Source: SYIM01 sp041182885 | GTDB lineage: Bacteria > Pseudomonadota > Gammaproteobacteria > Burkholderiales > Burkholderiaceae_E | Reading direction: 5' to 3' | DNA: 57,858 bases | Assembly: GCA_049423065.1 (NCBI GenBank) | Contig: JBMSQB010000016.1 | Span: forward strand, 1 to 57,858 | In this document: in pieces, positions 1 to 8,064 of the stretch | Numbering within the stretch: position 1 is the stretch's first letter | Layout of the letters: each line of letters starts with the position of its first letter | Made by a program: the position numbers and the translations under genes | Notes under the pieces: model-generated | Told to the model about the DNA's origin: nothing | What the model saw: the letters and a program-made list of their open reading frames with translations, nothing else | Database searches by the model: none

Positions 1-915
1 GGGGCGCTCGCCCTCGGCCTTGCCCGTGATGGGCGCGCGCGGCCAGCGGGCCTCGCCGGGTTCGATCACGAACACCTGTTCAAGCGAATACCAAGGTCCG
101 CTCACGTCGTTGTCGGGTGCGGGCTCGGCGTCGTGGCGCTGGTAGTGGCCGATCAACGAACGCGTGACGGCAAACTGCACGTCCGAGTCCAGATTCGGGT
201 CATCGCTGGAGTAGATCTGCGAGAACTGGGTCTTGTAGCCGGGTTTGTGGATCAGAAAATGAATGTGAGCGGGACGCAGGTTGTGGCGTCCCTGGGCACG
301 GAGCAGATCGCCCACCGGGCCGCTCACCGGAATCGGATAGCCTGCGGGCTTGATGCTGCGGAAGCGGAAGCCGCCCTCGCTGTCAGTCGTGAAGCGGCCG
401 CGCAGATTCATGTCGGCCTGCGCGGGGTCCTGGTTTTCATAGAAGCCCTCCGATGACGAGTGCCAGACGTCGACCTCAGCACCTGCCACGGGCTGGCCCT
501 GGTTGTCACGAACCCAACCCGTCACAAAAATCGGCTCGCCCGCAGTCGGGCCTCGCACAATGCTCGCGCCGTTGGCCGTGGGGGGAGAATGCTCACGCCA
601 GAAGGGGCCCAGCAGATTGGCGGTGGTGGGCTGTGTGCCGCCAGCGCCGTTGTTGAGAAGGCAGACCAGCGCCGAGATACCGAGCGAGCCGGCCCCAAGC
701 ACTACCTCATTGTGTGACGGTCCGGTCAGCTGGCCCAGCCGGGCGATGACCGCGCAGATTTTCTGAAACTCGGCCTCGGTGAGCGCGGTGTCGCGAACAA
801 AGCCATGAAGGTGGCGGACGGCCGACTGCATGATGGTCCGCCAGCGCGCGTCATCGGCCCGTTCGAGTTCGGCGAGGACGGCCGCGGTGAGGTCTTCAGG
901 GCGCTCGACAATCAT
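1..915 (-). CDS. Intradiol ring-cleavage dioxygenase (catechol/hydroxyquinol 1,2-dioxygenase type), 3' end off the window
   Basis: The reading frame runs from an ATG at 915 down to base 1 without a stop, giving 305 codons, so the C-terminus lies outside the window. An N-terminal helical dimerisation region is followed by the conserved LLGPFW segment and the intradiol beta-sandwich. The non-heme Fe(III) ligands expected for the family are visible: Tyr159 (GFYEN), Tyr193 (GYPIP), and His217 and His219 in RPAHIHF. The family opens catechol or hydroxyquinol between the two hydroxyls to a muconate or maleylacetate product in the cytoplasm. The substrate cannot be fixed from sequence; the long N-terminal region fits the catechol/hydroxyquinol group better than protocatechuate 3,4-dioxygenase. 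The gene stands alone at the edge, beside an unrelated secreted phosphatase gene. Confidence 0.88.
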   Translation of the reverse strand, partial: MIVERPEDLTAAVLAELERADDARWRTIMQSAVRHLHGFVRDTALTEAEFQKICAVIARLGQLTGPSHNEVVLGAGSLGISALVCLLNNGAGGTQPTTANLLGPFWREHSPPTANGASIVRGPTAGEPIFVTGWVRDNQGQPVAGAEVDVWHSSSEGFYENQDPAQADMNLRGRFTTDSEGGFRFRSIKPAGYPIPVSGPVGDLLRAQGRHNLRPAHIHFLIHKPGYKTQFSQIYSSDDPNLDSDVQFAVTRSLIGHYQRHDAEPAPDNDVSGPWYSLEQVFVIEPGEARWPRAPITGKAEGERP

Positions 916-966
916 GCAAATCTCCGGGCTGGGGCGGACGCCGACACTTTACGATACCCCAGGGGG

Positions 967-2229
967 TCAGCGTCCCAGCAAAGCGAAGCCGCGGGCCCAG
1001 CTGGGTGGCTGGCCGTTGATACGCGCCACGGCGCTCACCTGTGCGGGGTCAACGCGAAGACCGGCTGGTCCGAACAGCAGGGCATGGATGAAGGTGCCAT
1101 TGGCACAGGCTGTCTGCGCGAAGCGATTCTTTGGATCGCGCCGGATGAAGCCGACGACTTTGTCGCCGTATGCATCTTCGCCTTCGCACTGGCCGCGGAG
1201 CGTGCTCGCCAGCGTGCCTGGCTGACCAACGACCTGCCAATCGGCAAGCGAGAAATAAACCGACGCAAGTCCGACAAGGGGGAGCCTTGACTGGCGGATT
1301 GCGGTGGCAAGAGCCGGGAGGTCGAAGGGACGTATGACCGCGTCATACATCTGGCTGCAGTGTTCGAAACTGAAACGGCCCCGGGCGACCAGGTGGCGGC
1401 TGCCATCGGCGTCGAAGGCGCTCAGTCCGCCGGCGGCCTTGCTGTTGTCCGGATAGCATTGCTCCTCGTCGGCATTCGACCGGCTGCGAGCCGCGTTGAG
1501 CATGGCGCGTCGCGCCTCATCCTGGCCCAGGCCTAGCCAGGTGAGGCTGACCACCTGATGGCTGCGTCCGTTCAGCCGCACTGCGGTGACCGGAGCGCCC
1601 GCCAGGGCCTCGCCCGAGTAGGCAAGCTGCGCCGACGCGCCCCCCACCTCGATGACGGCCACGGTTGCCCCCGCGGGCGTGCTCGCGAGCGCACCGCTCA
1701 GGTCGTTGACATCGATCCAGGCATAGACGCCTTCGAGATGACCGCTCAGGGTTTCGATGCGACGCGCGGTGACGCCCGCCGAAGAGAGCGTGTGTCGCAC
1801 GCTCTGGTAGATCACCTGGGCAGCAGCCGGATTGTCGGCGTCGAGGCGGCGCATGCCTGCGGTGGCGAGCACGTGGACATGGACGGCGCTGCGTTCGATG
1901 TTCATCCGCGCGAGCCTGTCGAGCAATTGTTCGAGCAGCGGCTGGATGCCGCGGGGGCCAGCGTCGCCAGGCGAACGCTCAAACGAGGACAGGGCCTCGC
2001 CGGCCTTGGCTTCGAACAGCTGTTTGACGTCCACGCCGTGCCCGGCCACCGTACGTTCGTAGAGATGAAGGCGCGAGCCGCTGCTGCCCGCGTCGATGAC
2101 GGCGAGATAGCGGGTGGCCTCGTCGGCGTACGCGCTCGACCCCATACAGAGGACGAGAGCGAGGCTTGCGAGGCCCGCTCGCAGCAGGGAAAGACATTGC
2201 ATGGTCAGAAGCTTCGCGGTGGTGGGCAT
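967..2229 (-). CDS. Secreted GDA1/CD39-family nucleoside phosphatase (apyrase-like)
   Basis: The 420-residue protein starts with a signal peptide (hydrophobic core at about residues 15-30, probable cleavage after SAYA near residue 35) and then shows apyrase-conserved regions: ACR1 DAGSSGSRLHLY at about 46-57, ACR2 ATAGMRRL, ACR3 YAWIDVNDLSG and ACR4 IEVGGASAQLAY. Family members hydrolyse nucleoside tri- and diphosphates to monophosphates, so a periplasmic or secreted nucleotide-scavenging enzyme is likely. Length matches the soluble bacterial and Legionella-type enzymes. Met10 is an alternative start that gives a tighter signal peptide, and neither start has a clear Shine-Dalgarno. The genes on either side do not suggest a pathway. 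Confidence 0.85.
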   Translation of the reverse strand: MPTTAKLLTMQCLSLLRAGLASLALVLCMGSSAYADEATRYLAVIDAGSSGSRLHLYERTVAGHGVDVKQLFEAKAGEALSSFERSPGDAGPRGIQPLLEQLLDRLARMNIERSAVHVHVLATAGMRRLDADNPAAAQVIYQSVRHTLSSAGVTARRIETLSGHLEGVYAWIDVNDLSGALASTPAGATVAVIEVGGASAQLAYSGEALAGAPVTAVRLNGRSHQVVSLTWLGLGQDEARRAMLNAARSRSNADEEQCYPDNSKAAGGLSAFDADGSRHLVARGRFSFEHCSQMYDAVIRPFDLPALATAIRQSRLPLVGLASVYFSLADWQVVGQPGTLASTLRGQCEGEDAYGDKVVGFIRRDPKNRFAQTACANGTFIHALLFGPAGLRVDPAQVSAVARINGQPPSWARGFALLGR

Positions 2230-2253
2230 GCGCAGTGGCTGGTCGGATCAGGG

Positions 2254-3483
2254 TCAGTGTAGCGGTCGGGCGCTTGTGTCTGATCGACGCGGTCCTGCGA
2301 AGTGCAGCCGCCAGAGCCATGCGGCCGAACCGGCCAGCAAGAGGGTCGCCATCAGGTTGGCCCATTGCAGTGCGGAGACCCCCATCAAGGCGGTCTCACC
2401 GATTGATCGGATCAGCAGGGGCCCTGCGATCTGACCGCAGGCAAACGCGATCGTCATGCGTGCCACCAGCGGCGTGGGGTTGTCGGGATGGCGCTCCCGG
2501 GCAAGCTGCAATCCCGCCATGGTGGCCACCATGAAGGTGCCTCCCACCAGCACGGCCGAGGCAATCAGCACGCTCAGCGCAACGCTGGCGAGCGGCAAGG
2601 CGGTGCCGAGCGCCATGGCCGATTGCGCGAGGGCCCAGATGCGTTCGCGCGGCAGCGCAGTGCCCCAGCGCGCCGTGGCTGCCACCGACAAGGCCGCTGC
2701 CAGGCCGAACACCGGCCAGGCGAGGCCGAATACGATGGGGTCATCGATGCTGTCGCGAGCCATTGCAGGCAAAAAGGTGGCGAGCACGATATAGCCATAG
2801 CCAAAGATGCCGTAGCAAATGATCAGCCCGGTGTCGGATCGGCCGATGCCGGGGGCGGTCGGTGCGGGCAGGGCGGCGGCGTGATCGACCGTGCCTGCGT
2901 CCGGCTCACGGGCCGGTGCGCCGAGCGCGGCGACCACCAGTGCGCCCAACGCCGCCATGAAGCCGAGTTGCAGCCAAAGCCAGCGAGCCGGCTGACCGCC
3001 GCCCAGCCAGGCGAGCAGTCCGGCCACCGCGATGCCGCAGCCCACGCCGGTGTAGATCCATGCGGTGAGCGCGGGGCGCCCAGCGCGTGCGAGCGCCATC
3101 AGGCACCAGCCACTGGCACCGACCAGCACCCATGCGCTGAAGACGCCGGCGATCGCGCGCAGCAAGGGACCTGCGACCACGAGCGCGGCGCCGCTGAGGA
3201 GTCCGGTGGCGAGCGTGGTCAGTGCGACGCCGACCAGGCCGATCAGGCTCGCCCGGCGCGGTTGGCTCGCGACGCGCGCCGCCGTGAGGGCGCCCACCAG
3301 GTAGCCGACATAGTTCGCCATGGCCCACTCGGCGCCAGCGATCGGGCTGAGATCGCCATCGCGCAGCATGAGCGGCAGCAGCGGTGTGAAGGCAAACCGG
3401 CCGATGCCCATGGCGAGCGCAAGCGAGAGGAGACCGGCGCCGACGACGCCAGCAATCGGCAGGGATCCGCCAGGAATGTGCAT
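2254..3483 (-). CDS. MFS transporter, YbfB/YjiJ family
   Basis: The protein has 409 residues with about twelve hydrophobic segments. The first helix carries GIGRFAFTPLLPLML, the hallmark of the YbfB/YjiJ branch of the major facilitator superfamily. I chose the ATG at 3483 because hydrophobic, family-like sequence begins directly after it; the frame stays open far upstream, but that extension is arginine- and proline-rich and overlaps the divergent EthD gene. No good ribosome binding site precedes the ATG, and a CATAAT -10-like hexamer lies about 7 bases upstream, so a leaderless transcript is conceivable. The substrate is unknown. It is divergent from the EthD gene across a 168-base region containing a 36-base tandem repeat. 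Confidence 0.85.
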   Translation of the reverse strand: MHIPGGSLPIAGVVGAGLLSLALAMGIGRFAFTPLLPLMLRDGDLSPIAGAEWAMANYVGYLVGALTAARVASQPRRASLIGLVGVALTTLATGLLSGAALVVAGPLLRAIAGVFSAWVLVGASGWCLMALARAGRPALTAWIYTGVGCGIAVAGLLAWLGGGQPARWLWLQLGFMAALGALVVAALGAPAREPDAGTVDHAAALPAPTAPGIGRSDTGLIICYGIFGYGYIVLATFLPAMARDSIDDPIVFGLAWPVFGLAAALSVAATARWGTALPRERIWALAQSAMALGTALPLASVALSVLIASAVLVGGTFMVATMAGLQLARERHPDNPTPLVARMTIAFACGQIAGPLLIRSIGETALMGVSALQWANLMATLLLAGSAAWLWRLHFAGPRRSDTSARPLH

Positions 3484-3492
3484 TGGCGGATT

Positions 3493-3564
3493 ATGAGGCG
3501 CGCGGGCCGCCGGGGTTGCGTTCGCAGAATGAGACGCGCGGGTCGCCCAGGTCGCGTTCGCCGA
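3493..3564. repeat. Two-copy imperfect 36-bp tandem repeat in a divergent intergenic region
   Basis: Copies at 3493-3528 and 3529-3564 agree at 30 of 36 positions by hand alignment. The repeat begins 10 bases upstream of the MFS start and sits between that gene and the divergent EthD gene, where it could carry regulatory sites for either. It would encode a 12-residue repeat if the MFS frame were extended upstream, but that extension is not protein-like. Confidence 0.75.
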
Positions 3565-3651
3565 TCCGGGAAGGATGCGATCCCGGGCAATCCGTCCTGA
3601 TGCTCGCAGTGCGCGGCGAACTGGCGTATAAAGCGAAGCAGGTACCGACCC

Positions 3652-4365
3652 ATGTTTTGCTACTTCGCCCATTTCCGTTTGCCGGGTGGCACTGCCGTCA
3701 CGCTTGAGCCGGATTCGCTCCGACAGATTGCCCTGGTGGTGGCGTCGGTCGCGGGGCTCGAGCGCGCGCTGATTCATGTGCCCACGCCCGCCGGCACCCG
3801 TCATGCCTTCCCCAATGATGAGCCTGGACCACCGCTTGCGCTCCAGCTCTATGCAAACCGGATCGAGGCCCTGGAAGACGCGCTTCGGCCGGCCGGTGGG
3901 CTGCAGGCGCTGGGCTCGGCGGGCGACATCGAGGCGCTTCGCGGCATGCGGGTCCAGCAACAGATCATGCTGGTACGTGCGCTTCCGATCGAGCCGCCCG
4001 CTTCCGACCTGCCGCCACGCGAGACGCGTTGCAGTTATCTCGTGCACTACCCCGGGCAGGCGGCCGACCTCAGCGCCTGGCACCGGCACTACATCGACCA
4101 TCACCCGCCCATCATGCGAAAGTTCCCGAATGTGCGCGAGATCGAGATCTGCACCCGCGTGGACTGGATCGGCGGCCTTCCCGGCATGCGGGTCGACTTC
4201 ATGCAGCGGAACAAGCTGATGTTCGATTCGCCAGACGATCTGAGTGCGGCGCTTGCCTCGCCAGTCATTCGCGAGATGCGTGCCGACTTTCACCAGTTTC
4301 CCGAGTTTGCCGGTGGCAATGCCCACTATCCCATGCTCACCCTCGAGACCCCACTTCGCGCCTAG
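3652..4365 (+). CDS. EthD-domain protein, two-module dimeric alpha/beta-barrel
   Basis: The 237-residue protein contains a clear EthD-type module in its C-terminal half (about residues 120-235), with the family's W-H-x-H-Y-x-x-x-H-x-P pattern (AWHRHYIDHHPP) and a closing stretch of REMRADFHQF type. The N-terminal half looks like a degenerate copy of the same ferredoxin-like fold. EthD proteins accompany cytochrome P450 ether degradation and other aromatic catabolic clusters; most have no proven reaction. No signal peptide, so cytoplasmic. It is followed after 29 bases by a GlcG/HbpS gene and then by an FAD oxidase, and these probably form one transcription unit. Confidence 0.82.
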   Translation: MFCYFAHFRLPGGTAVTLEPDSLRQIALVVASVAGLERALIHVPTPAGTRHAFPNDEPGPPLALQLYANRIEALEDALRPAGGLQALGSAGDIEALRGMRVQQQIMLVRALPIEPPASDLPPRETRCSYLVHYPGQAADLSAWHRHYIDHHPPIMRKFPNVREIEICTRVDWIGGLPGMRVDFMQRNKLMFDSPDDLSAALASPVIREMRADFHQFPEFAGGNAHYPMLTLETPLRA

Positions 4366-4394
4366 TGCGCCCTTCATGGAGAACTGCGTTGGAG

Positions 4395-4814
4395 ATGCTC
4401 ACTCTTGCTCAAGCCCGGCAGATCATCGACGGGGCACTGGCCCGCGCCCGCGCCGAGAATTTCAAGCCGATGGGCATTGCGGTGCTCGATGAAGGCGGCA
4501 ACCTCAAGGCGTTTGCGCGTGAAGATGGCGCCAGCATGTTTCGCTTCGAGATTGCTCGAGGCAAGGCCTGGGGCGCGGTGGGCATGGGCGCGTCGAGCCG
4601 TGTGCTCGCCCAGCGTGCGAAGGACAACCCGAATTTTTATGTGACGCTGGCAGCGTCGGCCGATGGCCGCTTTTTGCCGCAGACCGGCGCGGTGCTGATC
4701 CTGTCGCCGAGCGGCCAGCTGCTGGGCGCGGTTGGGGCAAGCGGCGGGTCGGGCGATGAAGACGAACTGATCTGCGCGGCTGGCGTGGAATCAGCCGGAC
4801 TGAAAGTTGGCTGA
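4395..4814 (+). CDS. GlcG/HbpS family (heme-binding-type) protein
   Basis: The 139-residue protein matches the GlcG/HbpS fold in length and motifs: an N-terminal helix LTLAQARQIIDGAL, then GIAVLDEGGNLKAFAREDGA, and a C-terminal glycine-rich VGASGGSGDEDE segment. In other bacteria the family is found with glycolate oxidase genes (GlcG) or as extracellular heme-binding HbpS. This copy has no signal peptide. Directly upstream of a GlcD-like FAD oxidase and a heme protein, it may serve that oxidase, which is inference from context. The start is the ATG at 4395; an in-frame TTG at 4389 is a second option. Confidence 0.85.
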   Translation: MLTLAQARQIIDGALARARAENFKPMGIAVLDEGGNLKAFAREDGASMFRFEIARGKAWGAVGMGASSRVLAQRAKDNPNFYVTLAASADGRFLPQTGAVLILSPSGQLLGAVGASGGSGDEDELICAAGVESAGLKVG

Positions 4815-4850
4815 TCCGGCATCGTTCATCGGCCACATAAGGAAACGCTC

Positions 4851-6251
4851 TTGACCCTCGCTCCCCCTTTCAATGCTGCGGCACTGCTCGATGAGCTCGA
4901 GCGCGCGCTGCCCTCGGGCGTCCTCATGCGCGCGCCGATCGATGCGCGACACCTCAAGGACTGGATGGTGTCGGCACCCGTTGATTCGCCGCCTACCGCA
5001 TTGGCCCGGCCGCGCAGCACCGATGAGGTGGCGGCGGTGCTGCGAATCTGCAACGCGCATCGGGTTCCAGTGGTTCCTCAGGGCGGGCTGACCGGGCTCA
5101 CGGGCGGCGCCACGCCCTCGGCGCATGCAGTGGTGTTGTCGCTCGAACGGCTTGCAGCGATTGAATCGCTCGACCCGGATGGCTCGGTGATCACTGTGCA
5201 GGCGGGCGTCACGTTGCAGGCGGTGCAACAGGCTGCCGACGATGCGGGGCTCATGTTCGCGCTCGATATCGGTGCGCGCGGCTCATGCCGCGTGGGTGGC
5301 AACGCGGCCACCAATGCGGGCGGCAATCGAGTGCTTCGTTTCGGCATGATGCGGGAACTGGTGTTGGGCGTGGAGGCCGTACTGGCTGACGGCACGGTGG
5401 TCTCGGCCATGAACTCGATGCTGAAGAACAACGCGGGCTACGATCTCAAGCAACTCTTTATCGGTACCGAGGGCACGCTCGGGGTCATTACCCGGCTGGT
5501 GCTGCGCCTCCATCCCAAACCCCGCAGTGTCTGCACGGCCATGGTGTCGGTCGCCAACTATCCGCAGGTGCTCGCGCTCCTGCGTCTTGCGCGTGAGCGC
5601 CTGGGCCCGACGCTCGCCGCCTATGAAGCGATGTGGCCCGATTTTTACGCATTTGCGCGGGCGCAGCGGGGATCGGTCCCCATGCCGGAAGACGGTTCCA
5701 TCCATGTGTTGCTGGAAACCATGGGCACCGATGAAGCGCGCGACGCTGAACTTTTCGAGGCGAGCATTGCGGCAGCGCTTGAGCAGGGTTGCGCAGTCGA
5801 TGCGGTGATCGCGCAGTCGGGTCGTGAGCGGGCTGCGCTCTGGTCTACGCGCGATGCCTCGGGCGAACTCGCGCGCGCGTTCTCGCCGCATGTCGACTAT
5901 GACGTGAGTTTGCCGGTCGGCACGATAGGCGCGTTTGCCGACGAATGCCGAAGCCGGCTCCTCGCCTCGTGGCCGGAGGGAGGCGTGGTCTGCTTTGGGC
6001 ACGTGGCTGACGGCAATCTCCACGTCAGTGCCCAGATTCGCGACGGGATTCGCAGCAAAGACGAGACCGACCGTATCGTCTATGGGTGCGTGGCCGAGTG
6101 GCAGGGCTCGGTATCGGCCGAACATGGCATCGGACTGCTCAAGCGCGCGTATCTGGGCCATTCGCGCAGCAAGGAAGAAATCGCGCTGATGCGCAGGCTG
6201 AAGGCCGCGCTCGATCCTCACGCCATTCTGAACCCCGGGAAAGTGCTATGA
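4851..6251 (+). CDS. FAD-linked oxidase of the GlcD/D-2-hydroxyacid dehydrogenase family
   Basis: The 466-residue protein has a PCMH-type FAD-binding domain (about residues 40-215; QGGLTGLTGGA and GGNAATNAGGNR motifs) and a C-terminal FAD-oxidase domain with GHVADGNLH and the family ending SAEHGIG...LDPHAILNPGKVL. Relatives oxidise D-2-hydroxyacids such as glycolate, D-lactate or D-2-hydroxyglutarate and pass electrons to a non-oxygen acceptor. The start is a TTG at 4851 preceded by AAGGAAA six bases upstream. The stop overlaps the start of the next gene (ATGA), a cytochrome, which suggests that cytochrome as electron acceptor. There is no fused iron-sulfur domain and no GlcE/GlcF gene nearby. 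Confidence 0.88.
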   Translation: MTLAPPFNAAALLDELERALPSGVLMRAPIDARHLKDWMVSAPVDSPPTALARPRSTDEVAAVLRICNAHRVPVVPQGGLTGLTGGATPSAHAVVLSLERLAAIESLDPDGSVITVQAGVTLQAVQQAADDAGLMFALDIGARGSCRVGGNAATNAGGNRVLRFGMMRELVLGVEAVLADGTVVSAMNSMLKNNAGYDLKQLFIGTEGTLGVITRLVLRLHPKPRSVCTAMVSVANYPQVLALLRLARERLGPTLAAYEAMWPDFYAFARAQRGSVPMPEDGSIHVLLETMGTDEARDAELFEASIAAALEQGCAVDAVIAQSGRERAALWSTRDASGELARAFSPHVDYDVSLPVGTIGAFADECRSRLLASWPEGGVVCFGHVADGNLHVSAQIRDGIRSKDETDRIVYGCVAEWQGSVSAEHGIGLLKRAYLGHSRSKEEIALMRRLKAALDPHAILNPGKVL

Positions 6252-7072
6252 ATCGTTCAAGCCATGTTCAAGGCCTCCTTGCATTGATGGTTGCGCTAGC
6301 CGTTGCGACGCCCGCCATGGCCGATCCTGCCGCAGAGCGCGCCGCCGCGCTCGCCAACAACACCTGCGCTGCGTGCCATGGCGCAAATGGCCTCAGCATC
6401 AGCGAGACGATCCCGAATCTGGCAGGCCAGCGAGCCGGTTATCTCGAGAATCAGCTGAAGGCCTTGCGTGAGGGCAGCCGCAAGAGCGGCGTCATGAACG
6501 CGATCGCGGAGCAGTTGGGTGAAGCCGATCTGAAACCGCTTGCGGCCCACTATGCTGCGCTGCCCGCAGCGCCCGCTGGTGCGCCAGCGCGCTCGGCGCC
6601 GTTTGCCGCACTGAGCGGCAGCAAAATGAGCTTTCCCGCCGATTATAGGGAGCGGTTTACCCACTACCTCACCATGAATTTTCCGGCCACCCGCCAGGTG
6701 CGGCGCTTTTACGCAAGCCCCCAGCTGCTGGCCGATCTGGGTGCCGGCCGCTCGCCTGCGGAGGGCTCCGCTGTCGTGGTCGAGGTATATGCGGCCAAAC
6801 TTGATGGCGAACGCAAGCCCATCGCAGGCCCAGACACCTTCTTCGAGGCCGACCGCCTGTTGTTCTATACCGCGATGGCCGTGGGCAAGGGATGGGGCAG
6901 CGATATTCCCGCGCTGATTCGAAACGGCGACTGGCACTACGCGGTGTTCGGCACCGACCGGGTAGTGCGAACAGGATTCAGCCAGGGCGAGTGTCTGGCC
7001 TGCCATAAGCCGCTCGATTCCACCCACTATCTGTTCACCCACAAGTCGCTCGCTGCGGCACGGCCGCGCTGA
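6248..7072 (+). CDS. Diheme c-type cytochrome: class I cytochrome c fused to a cytochrome P460 domain
   Basis: The 274-residue protein starts inside the stop of the FAD oxidase gene (ATGA overlap). A signal peptide (residues 1 to about 26, ending TPAMA) targets it to the periplasm. Residues 30-100 form a small class I cytochrome c with Cys40-x2-Cys43-His44. Residues 130-274 resemble the cytochrome P460/P460-like domain, with its heme motif close to the C-terminus (Cys249-x2-Cys252-His253). P460 proteins carry a covalently cross-linked heme and act on hydroxylamine or NO, or have unknown roles. The fusion suggests that the N-terminal heme relays electrons to or from the P460 heme. The cross-linking lysine cannot be assigned safely by eye. 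Confidence 0.8.
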   Translation: MNRSSHVQGLLALMVALAVATPAMADPAAERAAALANNTCAACHGANGLSISETIPNLAGQRAGYLENQLKALREGSRKSGVMNAIAEQLGEADLKPLAAHYAALPAAPAGAPARSAPFAALSGSKMSFPADYRERFTHYLTMNFPATRQVRRFYASPQLLADLGAGRSPAEGSAVVVEVYAAKLDGERKPIAGPDTFFEADRLLFYTAMAVGKGWGSDIPALIRNGDWHYAVFGTDRVVRTGFSQGECLACHKPLDSTHYLFTHKSLAAARPR

Positions 7073-7077
7073 GCGAT

Positions 7078-8064
7078 ATGAGGCGCACGGGGGCCTTCAT
7101 GTCACGGCAACGACGAACGTTTCTTGCAGCCACTGGCGCCCTCGGCCTCGCGCCCGCTGTTCTGCGGGCGCAGTCGGGCCCTCCCCCGGTACGAATTCTG
7201 GTGGGCTTTGCTGCGGGCGGAACGGTCGATCTCACCGCGCGGGCGATCGCCGAGGCCATGCGACCGCTTCTTGCGCGCAACGTGATCGTTGAAAACCGAC
7301 CGGGGGCAGCGGGTCGGCTGGTGCTCGAAGCAGTCAAGGCGTCGCCACCTGATGGCGATACGCTCATGCTGGTTCCGCATGGACCGATGACGCTTTTTCA
7401 GTGGATCTACCGACAACTGCGGTACGACCCGGTGAAGGATTTTTCGCCGGTGGGACGCGTCTGTGTAATCGATTATGCGCTCGCCACCGGACCGGGCACG
7501 CAGGCCAGAACACTGGCCGAGTACATCGCCTGGGCGCGTACGCCTGGCCAGCGCGCGGCGTTCGGATCGCCCGGCGCCGGCACCGTGCCTCATTTCCTGG
7601 GGCAGGGCTTCGGGCAACGTTCAGGGATCGATCTCGCCCACATCGCCTACAAAGGTGCCGCGCCCGCAATGGTCGACCTGATGGGTGGCAGCATCTCGCT
7701 GGTGGTGTCGCCGCTGTCAGACTCGGTTGAGCAGCATCGCGCCGGCAAGGCGAGGATCCTCGCCACCACGGGTTCGCAGCGCAACCCCGATCTTGCCGAG
7801 GTGCCAACGCTTCGCGATGCGGGGATCGATCTCGTGCTGGATGGGTGGCTCGGGCTGTATGCGCCAGCGGGCACGCCCGATACCCGCGTGCAGCAACTTT
7901 TCGAGGCGCTCCGCGCGGCGGTCATGACCAGCGAGGCCGCGCTGCGTCGACTCACGATCCGCGCGCTCCCGGCGGGGCCGGCAGAGCTCGCGCGCCAGCG
8001 TGATGTTGAAGCCCGGCAATGGGAGTCACTCGTCAAGGCATCGGGTTTCACGCCAGAGAGTTGA
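7078..8064 (+). CDS. Bug/TctC-family periplasmic solute receptor
   Basis: The 328-residue protein has the tripartite tricarboxylate transporter receptor layout: an N-terminal signal with twin-arginine-like SRQRRTFLAA, then the first strand VRILVGFAAGGTVDLTARAIAE and VIVENRPGAAGRL, which form the family's ligand loops. It begins 5 bases after the cytochrome gene, so it likely belongs to the same operon; an in-frame ATG at 7099 is an equally plausible start. Bug receptors bind carboxylates in the periplasm, and most genomes hold many more receptors than TctAB membrane pairs. No membrane subunit is present here. Its last 39 bases overlap the 3' end of the opposing P450 gene. Confidence 0.9.
   Translation: MRRTGAFMSRQRRTFLAATGALGLAPAVLRAQSGPPPVRILVGFAAGGTVDLTARAIAEAMRPLLARNVIVENRPGAAGRLVLEAVKASPPDGDTLMLVPHGPMTLFQWIYRQLRYDPVKDFSPVGRVCVIDYALATGPGTQARTLAEYIAWARTPGQRAAFGSPGAGTVPHFLGQGFGQRSGIDLAHIAYKGAAPAMVDLMGGSISLVVSPLSDSVEQHRAGKARILATTGSQRNPDLAEVPTLRDAGIDLVLDGWLGLYAPAGTPDTRVQQLFEALRAAVMTSEAALRRLTIRALPAGPAELARQRDVEARQWESLVKASGFTPES

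Noticed and set aside
3484..4377. N-terminal extension of the MFS transporter to 707 residues
   Set aside because: The extra 298 residues overlap the EthD gene antisense, are not hydrophobic or family-like, and the transporter is complete from the ATG at 3483.
8026..8064. 39-base tail overlap of the Bug receptor and P450 genes as a regulatory antisense element
   Set aside because: Short convergent overlaps are common in compact genomes and no further structure was seen.
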